From the NCBI RefSeq assembly GCF_001544315.1, contig NZ_BCQG01000018.1:1-63192 (forward strand): a stretch of 63,192 nt of DNA, given 5' to 3'. Positions 26,193 to 33,835 of this stretch are shown here, one piece after another (the first letter of the stretch is position 1; the number at the start of each line of letters is the position of its first letter). The translations under genes and the position numbers were made by a program. The DNA is from Geobacillus jurassicus NBRC 107829 (lineage in GTDB: Bacteria > Bacillota > Bacilli > Bacillales > Anoxybacillaceae). The notes under the pieces are model-generated. The model was not told where the DNA came from and made no database searches. It saw only the letters and a list, made by a program, of their open reading frames with translations.

Positions 26193-27120
26193 CGATCATC
26201 CCTCCGATCCATAGCAATAACGTAAACGCAAGCACCGTTCCGATCATCATGCCGACCGCCTGGCGGATATGAGCCGAGCGCAGCGGAACATCCGGGTCGC
26301 CGAGCGTCGGCCGCTCTGAGACGACGCCGCCGTATGTATTCGTTCCGCCAAGCTGCACGCCAAGCAGACCGGCCATCGCCGCCTCGAGCCAGCCGCTGTT
26401 CGGGCTCGGATGGCGGCGGGCATCGCGAAGCAAAATCGCCAACGAACGGCGAAAGCGACGGCCGCCGTAAACCAATACCATGAGGAACGCCGTCAGCCGC
26501 GCCGGAACGTAGTTGAGCGCATCATCCAGCCGGGCGGCCGCCCAGCCAAATTCGCGATACTTTTCGTTTTTATAGCCGATCATCGAATCGCATGTGTTCA
26601 CCGCCCGGTACAGCATAGCGAGCGGCGCGCCGCCAATGGCCGCATAAAAGAGCGGGGCGGTGATGCCGTCGCTCGTATTTTCCGCCACCGTTTCGACGCA
26701 GGCGCGGGTGATGCCGGCTTCATCAAGCTGCTCGGTATCGCGGCCGACGATCATCGACAGCGCCCGCCGCGCCGCAGGAAGATCGCCCGCTTCAAGCGGC
26801 CGGCGCACCTCTTCAGCCGCTTCAGCGAGGCTTTTCGTCGCAATGGCGGTGAAAATGAGCGCCGCCTCAACCGCCACCCCCACGTACACCGACAGCGTAT
26901 ATCCCACATAAACGACCAACGCCGACAACCCATAAACGACCGCCAACACCGCCGCCACGGCCGCCGCACCTTTCGCCCGCCGCTTTGCCCCCTGATTCCA
27001 GCGTCGGTCAAGCCAAGCGATCAACTTCCCCATGCCGCGCACGGGATGCGGAAGCCAGCGCGGGTCGCCAAAGGCGGCATCGAGCAGAAGAGCCACCGTC
27101 AACGCGAACAGGTGCGTCAT
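26149..27120 (-). CDS. cbiB: Adenosylcobinamide-phosphate synthase CbiB
   Basis: 323 residues, integral membrane. Family motifs: LLLDAAFGDPRWLPHPVRGM at the N-terminus, ETVAENTSDGITAPLFYAAI near residue 145, NTCDSMIGYKNEKYREFGW near 185 and RDARRHPSPNSGWLEAAMAG near 235. Joins the CobD product to adenosylcobyric acid. The ATG overlaps the preceding stop (ATGA). Confidence 0.95.
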   Translation of the reverse strand: MTHLFALTVALLLDAAFGDPRWLPHPVRGMGKLIAWLDRRWNQGAKRRAKGAAAVAAVLAVVYGLSALVVYVGYTLSVYVGVAVEAALIFTAIATKSLAEAAEEVRRPLEAGDLPAARRALSMIVGRDTEQLDEAGITRACVETVAENTSDGITAPLFYAAIGGAPLAMLYRAVNTCDSMIGYKNEKYREFGWAAARLDDALNYVPARLTAFLMVLVYGGRRFRRSLAILLRDARRHPSPNSGWLEAAMAGLLGVQLGGTNTYGGVVSERPTLGDPDVPLRSAHIRQAVGMMIGTVLAFTLLLWIGGMIVALAGAWGESARAL

Positions 27121-28586
27121 GGCCGTCCCCTCCGCCGCTTGTAGCGGTCAAGCGCCTCCGTTACTGCTTCATACACGAGCCGGCCGATCGCCCGCCCCAG
27201 TTCAGTCGCCGTTCCGGCATAGGCAAACGTCCGCCCGGTTTGCGTCGCCGCCACGGCGAGCGAATCAGTCGACGTCCCGGTGGCGACTGTCCCCGTTTCC
27301 GGGTCGCAAACCGAACGGTCAGCGAGCGCTTTCGCCTTCGCTTCCGTCGCCGTCATGACCGCTTGCACGAACGCGGCATCGGTGAGCCTTCCATCAATGA
27401 CAACAACCATATTGATCGTCCCCGGTTTCACCGCAAACGGCTTATGCTGCCACGACCGCGCCGCATCAATTGCATTGCCGACGCCGGCCGTCGCCATGAC
27501 CGCAACCAAAAACGCTTCCCCTTCCTCCTGAACCCACACAGCATCACGGACGTCAACCGCTGTCATCATGCCGACCGTTCGTTCCGGCAAAAACCCGCGC
27601 TGCTCCAAATAACGGTGCATGTCTTCTTCCGCATCGCGGCAATCATAATCCAAGCCAACTTGGCGGTTGACGAAATGGGTCGCCCATTGAAACCCGGCGC
27701 CGATCAATGCAGAAGACAGGACGCGAAGCGGCTTTCGGGCGGCAAGAACAGCGGCGTCATCAAGAAAGGACAAACGAAGCCCGGCGGCTGGTGATTCTTC
27801 TTTTCCTTTCGGCACAAACGAGAACACCGGTTTCGCCGCCGCCGGGTGGGCTTGACGCACCACTGGCGCGGCAAACACTTCCTGAAGCAGCGCCGGCGTC
27901 ATCACGTCCGCCGGGGCGCCGAGCGCTGCTGTTTTTCCTTCTTTTAACACAATCACCCGATCGCAGTATAAGCTAGCGACGTTCATATCGTGAAAGACGG
28001 CGACAACCGTCAGGCCGCGGGAGCGCGCAGCTTCCACGAGCCGGTCCAAAAGCCGGACTTGCCCGCTTATGTCCATATGGTTCGTCGGTTCATCCAACAG
28101 AAGCAGCTGCGGCTCTTGAGCGAGCGCCCGCGCCAAATAGGCGCGCTGCCGCTCTCCGCCGCTCAGCCGTTCAAGCGGCTCATCGATTTTGTCGATCAAG
28201 CCGACGGCGGCGAGCGCTTCTTGAACCGCAGCTTCATCCTCTTTCGTCCACGTTGGAAACAAGCCGCGCTGATGGGCGTAGCGGCCGAGCGCCACCGTTT
28301 CCTTGACCGTATAGCCGTACGCCGTTTCCGCTGTCTGCGGCAGGACAGCGGCCATCCGCGCCCATTGCTTCGCTGACAGCGCCGAAAGCGGCTGACCGCT
28401 AATCGTGATCTCCCCGCTTACAAGCGGGAGCTCTTTGCTAATGAGTTTGAGCAATGTCGTTTTACCGCTGCCGTTCGGCCCGACGATGCCGAACAGCTCC
28501 CCTTTTTCCACGGAAAACGTCACATGATCAAGCACTTGCTTTAACCCATACTGATGTGATACGGCGCGCACCTCAAGCATCGTCAT
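27117..28586 (-). CDS. Fusion of a corrinoid ABC transporter ATPase (BtuD-like) and CbiZ amidohydrolase
   Basis: 489 residues. Residues 1-240 are an ABC ATPase: Walker A GIVGPNGSGKTTLLKL, signature RLSGGERQRAYLARAL, Walker B LLLLDEPTNHMD. Residues about 270-489 are a CbiZ-like domain (FQWATHFVNRQVGLDYDCRD, ATAGVGNAIDAARSW, VATGTSTDSLAVA). CbiZ cuts the nucleotide loop of unsuitable cobamides so they can be rebuilt. The same fusion exists in B. subtilis YvrA. It overlaps the permease gene upstream and cbiB downstream (ATGA). A second ATG two codons in is possible as start. Confidence 0.93.
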   Translation of the reverse strand: MTMLEVRAVSHQYGLKQVLDHVTFSVEKGELFGIVGPNGSGKTTLLKLISKELPLVSGEITISGQPLSALSAKQWARMAAVLPQTAETAYGYTVKETVALGRYAHQRGLFPTWTKEDEAAVQEALAAVGLIDKIDEPLERLSGGERQRAYLARALAQEPQLLLLDEPTNHMDISGQVRLLDRLVEAARSRGLTVVAVFHDMNVASLYCDRVIVLKEGKTAALGAPADVMTPALLQEVFAAPVVRQAHPAAAKPVFSFVPKGKEESPAAGLRLSFLDDAAVLAARKPLRVLSSALIGAGFQWATHFVNRQVGLDYDCRDAEEDMHRYLEQRGFLPERTVGMMTAVDVRDAVWVQEEGEAFLVAVMATAGVGNAIDAARSWQHKPFAVKPGTINMVVVIDGRLTDAAFVQAVMTATEAKAKALADRSVCDPETGTVATGTSTDSLAVAATQTGRTFAYAGTATELGRAIGRLVYEAVTEALDRYKRRRGRP

Positions 28587-29617
28587 CCCATCTTTCGCCT
28601 TGTTTTTCGGAAAAATAACACCGCAAACAGCGGGGCGCCAATCAACGAGGTGATGACGCCGATCGGCAGTTCGCGAGGTTCAATGATCGTCCGCGCCGCC
28701 ACATCGGCGAGCACAAGAAACGCGCCGCCATACAAGAGCGACAGCGGCAACAGCACCCGGTAGTTCGGCCCGCAAACGAGCCGGACCATATGCGGAACGA
28801 CAAGCCCGACAAAACCGATCGTCCCCGACACCGACACCGCCGCCCCTGTAAGCAGCGCCGCCGCCGTCAAAATGATCACTTTTCGGCGCGTAACATCAAC
28901 ACCGACATGAAGCGCCGCCGCCTCGCCAAAAGCAAACGCGTTCAACTCGCGGGCGTTGGCGATAAGCACCACCGCGCCGATGAGAAAAAACGGCAAGAGC
29001 AGCCCGCTGTACTTCCAACCGCGCATCGCCACGCTCCCCATCAGCCAGGAAATGATTTGCCGCAACTCTTCGCCGGTTAGGGCGATCATCAACGAAATGA
29101 GCGCGCTGAAAAAGGCGCCGAAAATAATGCCGGCTAAAATGATCGTCTCAACCGACAGTTGCCGCTCAACAGCGCGGGTGAACGCCAAAACGGCAGCAAG
29201 CGTCGCCATGCCGAACAAAATGCTGACAACCGGCAGCGTAAACGTCCCAAACAGCGGCCATTGCCAGCCGAGAAAAATGACAAGCACCGCTCCGACCGAG
29301 GCGCCGGATGAGACGCCGAGCGTGTACGGATCGGCGAGCGCGTTTTTTAAAAGCCCCTGGAACGCCGCGCCGGCCATCGCCAGCGAGGCGCCGACCAAAA
29401 AGGCGAGCGCGACGCGCGGCAGGCGAATGGCCATCACAATTGGCACCCAATCGGCCGGAATGTCAGACGGAAGCGGCACCCCGAACCATTCGGCGGCGAG
29501 AATGCCGATAATAGAAGAAAAGGGAATCGACAGCGATCCTGTCGATATCCCTACGAGCAACGAAAGGACGGCCGTTGTAACGGCCAGAGCGTACATCAGC
29601 GTTTTACTTGAACACAT
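28583..29617 (-). CDS. btuC: Corrinoid ABC transporter permease (BtuC/FecCD family)
   Basis: 344 residues with about ten membrane segments. Family motifs: RLPRVALAFLVGASLAMAGA near residue 65, GAAFQGLLKNALADPYTLGV after it and GFVGLVVPHMVRLVCGPNY near 270. Forms the channel with the upstream lipoprotein and downstream ATPase. ATG at 29617 overlaps the btuF end by 14 bases; no strong ribosome site is visible, suggesting translational coupling. Confidence 0.92.
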   Translation of the reverse strand: MCSSKTLMYALAVTTAVLSLLVGISTGSLSIPFSSIIGILAAEWFGVPLPSDIPADWVPIVMAIRLPRVALAFLVGASLAMAGAAFQGLLKNALADPYTLGVSSGASVGAVLVIFLGWQWPLFGTFTLPVVSILFGMATLAAVLAFTRAVERQLSVETIILAGIIFGAFFSALISLMIALTGEELRQIISWLMGSVAMRGWKYSGLLLPFFLIGAVVLIANARELNAFAFGEAAALHVGVDVTRRKVIILTAAALLTGAAVSVSGTIGFVGLVVPHMVRLVCGPNYRVLLPLSLLYGGAFLVLADVAARTIIEPRELPIGVITSLIGAPLFAVLFFRKTRRKMG

Positions 29618-30563
29618 CCGGGTAAACGGCTTTGGCAAGTTCCTCGACCCCTTCGGCAAGGCGCGGTCCCGGCCGGCTCACTAAATCGGAGTTGACGTCA
29701 TACACCCGCTTGTTTTTCACCGCCGGCACGTCTTTCCAAGCGGCGCGCTCAAGCACTTGCTTCGCTCCGCCGTACGTTGTGATGATGACGTCCGGCTTGT
29801 ACGCGACCGCTTTTTCTTCCGTCACCATCGGCCAGCCTTCCAAGCCGCCGGCGACGTTTTTCGCTGAAATCACTTGAAGCATCTCATCCATAAACGTCCC
29901 TTTGCCAGCTGTATAAATTTGCGGCGGCGGCGACACTTCAATCCAGACGTTTGCCTGTTTGTCCGCTGGGATTTGTTTTGCTTTTTCTTGAATTTGCGCA
30001 AGCTTCTCTTTCATCTCATCGATCACTTGCTTCGCTTTGCCCGTCGTCCCGGTCGCTTTGCCGATCAATTCGATGGACGCATACACATCATCAAACGACT
30101 TCGCATCATTGACAACGAGCACAGTGATGCCAGCGTCTTTCAATTGCTGCAGGCCATCGCGCGAGTTATGGGCGCTTGACGCGTGGGCCAAGACGAGATC
30201 CGGCTTGAGCGAAATGATTTTCTCGACGTTAAACTCCATGCCGCCGATTTTCGTTTTCGTTTTGACGTCTTCCGGATAATTGTCAAAATCGCTGACGCCG
30301 ACAATTTTCTCGCCAAGCCCCAACGCATAGGCGATTTCCGTATTGCTTGGGATGAGCGAAACGATCTTTTTCGGTTCGGCTTTGATCGTCACATCCTCGC
30401 CGAGCCCGTCTTTCACCATCACCGGAAACGCCGCTTGTTCCGTTTTCGGCTCTTCTTTTTTCGCCGGCTGGGCGTTGCTATTGGTCCCACCGCTGCAACC
30501 GACTAGCACGGCAGCCAAAAGGAATAGCGCCACCAACACCGTCGGCCATGTCCAACGTTTCAT
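29604..30563 (-). CDS. btuF: Corrinoid ABC transporter substrate-binding lipoprotein (BtuF-like)
   Basis: 319 residues. A lipoprotein signal peptide with lipobox LVGC (about residue 23) is followed by a Thr/Lys-rich linker and a periplasmic-binding type III fold (KKIVSLIPSNTEIAYALGLG, NVEKIISLKPDLVLAH). First gene of the cobamide operon, directly behind the riboswitch and terminator. ATG at 30563 has AGGAGGGGG. Confidence 0.92.
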   Translation of the reverse strand: MKRWTWPTVLVALFLLAAVLVGCSGGTNSNAQPAKKEEPKTEQAAFPVMVKDGLGEDVTIKAEPKKIVSLIPSNTEIAYALGLGEKIVGVSDFDNYPEDVKTKTKIGGMEFNVEKIISLKPDLVLAHASSAHNSRDGLQQLKDAGITVLVVNDAKSFDDVYASIELIGKATGTTGKAKQVIDEMKEKLAQIQEKAKQIPADKQANVWIEVSPPPQIYTAGKGTFMDEMLQVISAKNVAGGLEGWPMVTEEKAVAYKPDVIITTYGGAKQVLERAAWKDVPAVKNKRVYDVNSDLVSRPGPRLAEGVEELAKAVYPDVFK

Positions 30564-30590
30564 TCTTTGTTCCCCCTCCTGCTGTGCAAA

Positions 30591-30628
30591 ATAAAAACGC
30601 CCATTCCGTCCTGGCGGGGGAATGAGCG
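30591..30628 (-). terminator. Riboswitch-controlled terminator before btuF
   Basis: Stem of ten pairs with one G:T (30598-30607 with 30619-30628) followed on the minus strand by TTTTTATTTT, lying between the cobalamin riboswitch and the btuF ribosome site. Expected to form when cobalamin is bound. Confidence 0.88.
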
Positions 30629-30710
30629 CGAAACGGCCTATGCAGGCGCAAAACAAGCCTGTGCCACCGTTTCCGCTTCTCACCCCCCGAAGAGTCGGAA
30701 ACTGCTGCAA

Positions 30711-30883
30711 GCAAGGCAGGTCTACTGGCTCATGCTTCCTCCTACTCTGAAGCCTTCCCGTACGGAAAACAGCGCAAGCCATCTGTCCGTACAGTGGCGA
30801 TTTCATTTCGTCCGCATTGACAGTTGCGGGGACAGCTCCGGATTCCCACCGGATTCCCTATTAAGCCTTCACGGCACCTTGCT
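30711..30883 (-). ncRNA. Cobalamin (B12) riboswitch
   Basis: On the minus strand the conserved blocks appear in order: GGGAA, GGTGGGAATCC, GCTGTCCCCGCAACTGT, GACGAAA, GCCACTG (30798-30792) and the B12 box AGCCAGTAGACCTGCC (30731-30716). A closing P1 helix pairs 30877-30883 with 30711-30717. It controls btuF and by extension the whole 12-gene operon. Confidence 0.95.
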
Positions 30884-30918
30884 GCGAGTTGATGAATTTG
30901 TCGGATATGGACATTTTT

Positions 30919-30947
30919 ATAATAATGCAGCGTTTAGCATTTGACAA
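30919..30947 (-). promoter_or_regulatory. Sigma A promoter of the cobamide operon
   Basis: On the minus strand TTGTCA (30947-30942), 17-base spacer, TATTAT (30924-30919), about 30 bases before the riboswitch. Confidence 0.7.
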
Positions 30948-31002
30948 CTATGAATTTACAGCAGGCTGAAACGGTGATCATGACTTGTTGGTGTTTATCC
31001 AT
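30934..31002 (-). CDS. Possible 22-residue peptide upstream of the B12 riboswitch
   Basis: An ATG at 31002 follows a strong AGGAGG with seven-base spacing; the product is MDKHQQVMITVSACCKFIVV plus KC and ends within the promoter of the cobamide operon. Three Cys residues in 22. No family recognised; it could be chance. Confidence 0.3.
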   Translation of the reverse strand: MDKHQQVMITVSACCKFIVVKC

Positions 31003-31086
31003 CACGCTCTCCTCCTACATATGCGGAATGATCCTAGCCCTCTCCTGCAGACAAAAAGCAGCTGCCCCATCTATACTGCCATCTTG

Positions 31087-31133
31087 AAAAAAAAATAAGG
31101 AAAGATACCTCGCCTCTGGCACGGCGTCTTTCC
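31087..31133 (-). terminator. Terminator of the yvbH-like gene
   Basis: Stem GGAAAGA/TCTTTCC (31099-31105 with 31127-31133) with an inner CGCC/GGCG stem, followed on the minus strand by TTATTTTTTTTT. Confidence 0.85.
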
Positions 31134-31153
31134 CCGATACAACCTTCATCTCG

Positions 31154-31768
31154 TCACTGTTGAATATATTTGTCAAACACAAAGCCGAAATCTTTCACTG
31201 TATAGTTCTTTTTCGCTTCGGTCAGCCATTGAAACGCATATTCGTTCACCGCTTGAAAATCGGCCGCAATGTTGGCGCCGTCGCCGCGCATGTTGGCAAA
31301 CACCTTGGCCGCCAATTCCAGACTCCGCTCGGCATAGTCGAACTTCATTTCGTTTTCATGGCAAATCTCAGCGATCGCCAGCAGCGATTTATACAAATCT
31401 TTCAGTTCCTCAATATGCTTTTTATGCACATCGATCGAGTATGAGTGCGGCCCAATTTTAAATTTGATTTCCGCGTCCAGGTCGACCGTCCCGGCTGTTT
31501 CGAGCGACACGTCGGAAATCGGATGCTTATAGTAATCGTAACGGCGCAGCGTCCGTTTTTTGCTCGTCGCGCTTGTGCCGTCCAAATGGATGAGCGCGCG
31601 GTTGGTGAAGCAATACTCATCCGATTTCGATTTGATAAGAAAATAGATTTTCTCCCCATCCTCGTGCATCACATAATCATCGGCATCCACTTTGTCATAG
31701 TCTTTCGGTTGAATGACCGTGCCGATGTCGCTCAATCCGAGCACATCAGCGGCGACTTTTCCAAACAT
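31154..31768 (-). CDS. yvbH: YvbH-like PH-domain protein
   Basis: 204 residues. The N-terminal part (FGKVAADVLGLSDIG) and the bacterial PH domain that follows (DEYCFTNRALIHLDG, residues about 55-110) are typical; a C-terminal YvbH-like oligomerisation helix region follows (KNYTVKDFGFVFDKYIQ). Cytosolic, function unknown. ATG at 31768 has AGGAG eight bases upstream; the ATG two codons earlier is too close to it. Confidence 0.85.
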   Translation of the reverse strand: MFGKVAADVLGLSDIGTVIQPKDYDKVDADDYVMHEDGEKIYFLIKSKSDEYCFTNRALIHLDGTSATSKKRTLRRYDYYKHPISDVSLETAGTVDLDAEIKFKIGPHSYSIDVHKKHIEELKDLYKSLLAIAEICHENEMKFDYAERSLELAAKVFANMRGDGANIAADFQAVNEYAFQWLTEAKKNYTVKDFGFVFDKYIQQ

Positions 31769-31795
31769 GCTCATTTCTCCTCTCCGGTTTCCCAA

Positions 31796-32022
31796 TTTTT
31801 ATTGGCGCCCACCATGCAGCGAACAAGCACAACGCGTTTTGCCTTGACAAGGCGCCGTAATCTCATACCTTTCATCTATGTAATACGTCGAGATCGGAAA
31901 AACGTTTCATCGCCGCCAAAAATCAAAGGCCCAACGCCTTTTATGCCGGCGTCAGGCCATGCAGGAGTCTATAATTCTCCACTTAGCCGGGAGTCTTTGT
32001 TGGTGAGCCGCAAAAAGATCAA
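31796..32022. other. Unassigned 227-bp stretch beside the IS element
   Basis: No gene is visible. It contains a small inverted repeat (ACGCC/GGCGT around 31938-31956) and two copies of GGAGTCT about 30 bases apart (near 31963 and 31991). It should hold the yvbH promoter. It does not encode the missing end of the permease interrupted by the IS element. Confidence 0.4.
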
Positions 32023-32180
32023 TTGAACGCTCTCCCACCTACGCTTGCGCTTCGAGGTGGGAGATTCTTGGGAACCCCCGCCCTACGGCAGGCTGTTCGC
32101 CAAGCCATCCCCGTGCGTCCCACGGTTCAGCTGTCTTACGAAGACAGCAAACGAAGCCCTTCCTGCAAAATATTTCGGGC
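32023..32180 (-). ncRNA. Putative omega RNA (reRNA) at the right end of the IS element
   Basis: The 3' end of tnpB and the following 110 bases contain several GC-rich hairpins (CTGTCTTCGTAAGACAG, a GGGACGCACGGGG region, and the terminal 9-bp hairpin) ending in GTTCAA, the layout of TnpB guide RNAs. The guide would be the flank immediately after TTCAA, starting TTGATCTTTTTGCGG. The 5' limit is not determined. Confidence 0.6.
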
Positions 32181-33248
32181 GGCGTTCTCGTCCCGATCAT
32201 GTTCGGCTCCGCAGTTCGGGCACACCCACTCGCGGATGTCGAGCGATTTCACCTCAACATGCCGGCGCCCGCAGCACGAGCACAATTGGCTCGATGGAAA
32301 CGTGCGGCCGACACGAACCAACGTCCGCCCGTACCATTTCGCTTTATACTCGAGCATCCGAAGCAAGCGCCCCCACGCGGAATCCGAAATGCGTTTGGCC
32401 AACTTGCGATTCTTCTGCATGTTCTGCACACGCAAGTCCTCCACGCACACCACTTGGTTTTCGCGGATGAGGCGGGTGGACAGTTTGTGCAGGAAATCGT
32501 TCCGGCAGTTGGCGATTTTCTCATGAAGCTTGGCGACTTTCAAGCGGGCTTTGCGCCAGTTCGAACCGCCCGGCTTCCGGCGGGCCATCACCCGCTGCCA
32601 GTACGCCAGCTTTTCTTCGTATCGGCGCCAATACTGAGGGTGTTCGACCTTCTCTCCAGTGGAAAGAACCACCATATGTTTCAACCCCAAATCGACGCCC
32701 ACTTGCTTGTCCGTTGGGGGCAATGAGGGAATGTCCGTTTCCACGAGGATCGAAACAAAATACTTCCCCGTTCGGTTGCGGCGAATGGTAGCCGAAAGAA
32801 TGCGGCCTTCCACCTCACGGCTTTTGGCAAACGCCACCCATCCGAGCTTGGGGAGTTTCAACCGATGGCCGTCCACTTCGATCGATGGGCGCCCCTTCTT
32901 TGGGCAGTTGCACTGGGCGGTGTACGACTGGTTCGGGTGTTTTTTGCTTTTAAAGCGGGGAGCATTCGCTATTCCATCGAAGAATCGATCAAACGCCTCG
33001 GCCAACTGTTGCAATGCATTTTGCAAGGCGGTCGAATCGGGCGCTTTCAGCCACGGGAGCGTTTGCTTCAACGCAGTCAACCGCTTGGAGCACTCGTTAT
33101 AGCTAAGCCCCACCCCTGTTGTTTCATACGCCTGATTCCATTCGGACAAAAAGTGATTGTACACAAACCGGCAGCACCCGATCGTTTGGTGGATGAGCTC
33201 CGCTTGTGTTCGGGTGGGATACAACCGAAAGCGGTAGGCTTTGTGCAT
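32136..33248 (-). CDS. tnpB: TnpB RNA-guided nuclease
   Basis: 370 residues. N-terminal helix-turn-helix ([20 protein letters not shown]), RuvC-like active site residues D186 ([10 protein letters not shown]), E270 ([12 protein letters not shown]) and D353 (DRDENAARN) all intact, and a zinc ribbon with CxxC pairs at 323-326 and 343-346. TnpB proteins are ancestors of Cas12 and use a guide RNA from the element end to cut DNA beside a target-adjacent motif, here presumably TTTAT. ATG at 33248 has GGGAGGG. Confidence 0.95.
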   Translation of the reverse strand: MHKAYRFRLYPTRTQAELIHQTIGCCRFVYNHFLSEWNQAYETTGVGLSYNECSKRLTALKQTLPWLKAPDSTALQNALQQLAEAFDRFFDGIANAPRFKSKKHPNQSYTAQCNCPKKGRPSIEVDGHRLKLPKLGWVAFAKSREVEGRILSATIRRNRTGKYFVSILVETDIPSLPPTDKQVGVDLGLKHMVVLSTGEKVEHPQYWRRYEEKLAYWQRVMARRKPGGSNWRKARLKVAKLHEKIANCRNDFLHKLSTRLIRENQVVCVEDLRVQNMQKNRKLAKRISDSAWGRLLRMLEYKAKWYGRTLVRVGRTFPSSQLCSCCGRRHVEVKSLDIREWVCPNCGAEHDRDENAARNILQEGLRLLSS

Positions 33249-33267
33249 GACCTTCCCTCCCCCTTAC

Positions 33268-33281
33268 AGAACATTTGTTCT
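33268..33281. promoter_or_regulatory. LexA-like SOS box in front of tnpB
   Basis: AGAACATTTGTTCT has 6-base inverted arms and fits the Bacillus LexA consensus GAAC-N4-GTTC. It lies 8 bases after the tnpB -10 element, where LexA would block initiation. Confidence 0.55.
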
Positions 33282-33288
33282 ATCCTCT

Positions 33289-33317
33289 ATTTTACACCTT
33301 TTGTTCGTTGAAGGCAA
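33289..33317 (-). promoter_or_regulatory. Promoter of tnpB
   Basis: On the minus strand TTGCCT (33317-33312), 17-base spacer, TAAAAT (33294-33289), about 40 bases before the tnpB start. Confidence 0.55.
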
Positions 33318-33395
33318 GAGAGAGTGATGGCGAATGCCGATTCATCCCCCACTTCCGCTCACGCGTAGAAGTGGGGGTCTTCTCGGTTGGGAATG

Positions 33396-33823
33396 ATAAA
33401 CAGAACGAGCCACACGTAAATCGGCACTTGCGGCACAATGTCGGCCAAGGCGGCGGCGCTGACTAAGTAGAGAAGAGCCGGAACGAAAATGTAATCAAGC
33501 AAAATGACCCATCCGGCCATAAACCCGACATACTCATTAATCCCACGCTGGGCGTAGGAATACACCGACCCAGCGATTGGAAACGCCTCGGCCATTCTGG
33601 CGTAGCTCAAGGCGGTGAAAATCATCCCCACCATTCCGATTAAGTATGCTAAGGCGACCATCCCTTTTGACCCTTGGGCCACATACCCGTAAATGCCGAA
33701 AGGAGCGATCGGCACCATGAACACCATTCCGTAAATTAACAAGTCAACAAAGGTGAGTGACCGTTTTAATTCCTGTTTATAACCGAGCTGCTCGACTGAT
33801 GTTTTCGTTTCCAATTGCATCAT
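33396..33823 (-). pseudogene. Amino-acid permease (APC family), interrupted by the IS element
   Basis: About 143 residues of an APC-type transporter remain: QELKRSLTFVDLLIYGMVFM, FTALSYARMAEAFPIAGSVY and YSYAQRGINEYVGFMAGWVI, covering the first four membrane segments. The frame then enters the IS left end at 33395 and stops at 33359. A normal protein has about 450 residues and 12 segments. The remaining two thirds are not found after the IS right end. ATG at 33823 follows AAGGAGGGACGGAG, 12 bases after the formamidase-like gene. Confidence 0.88.
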
Positions 33824-33835
33824 CTCCGTCCCTCC

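Larger units (their letters stand above)
32023..33395 (-). mobile_element. IS200/IS605-family element with tnpB only (IS1341 type)
   Basis: Left end starts next to TTTAT (33400-33396 on the minus strand) inside a permease gene and carries a hairpin (33346-33355 with 33368-33377). The right end carries a 9-bp hairpin (32032-32040 with 32055-32063) and stops near TTCAA at 32027-32023. No terminal inverted repeats or target duplication, as expected. There is no tnpA, so movement would need a transposase in trans. The exact right end is inferred from family features. Confidence 0.85.
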
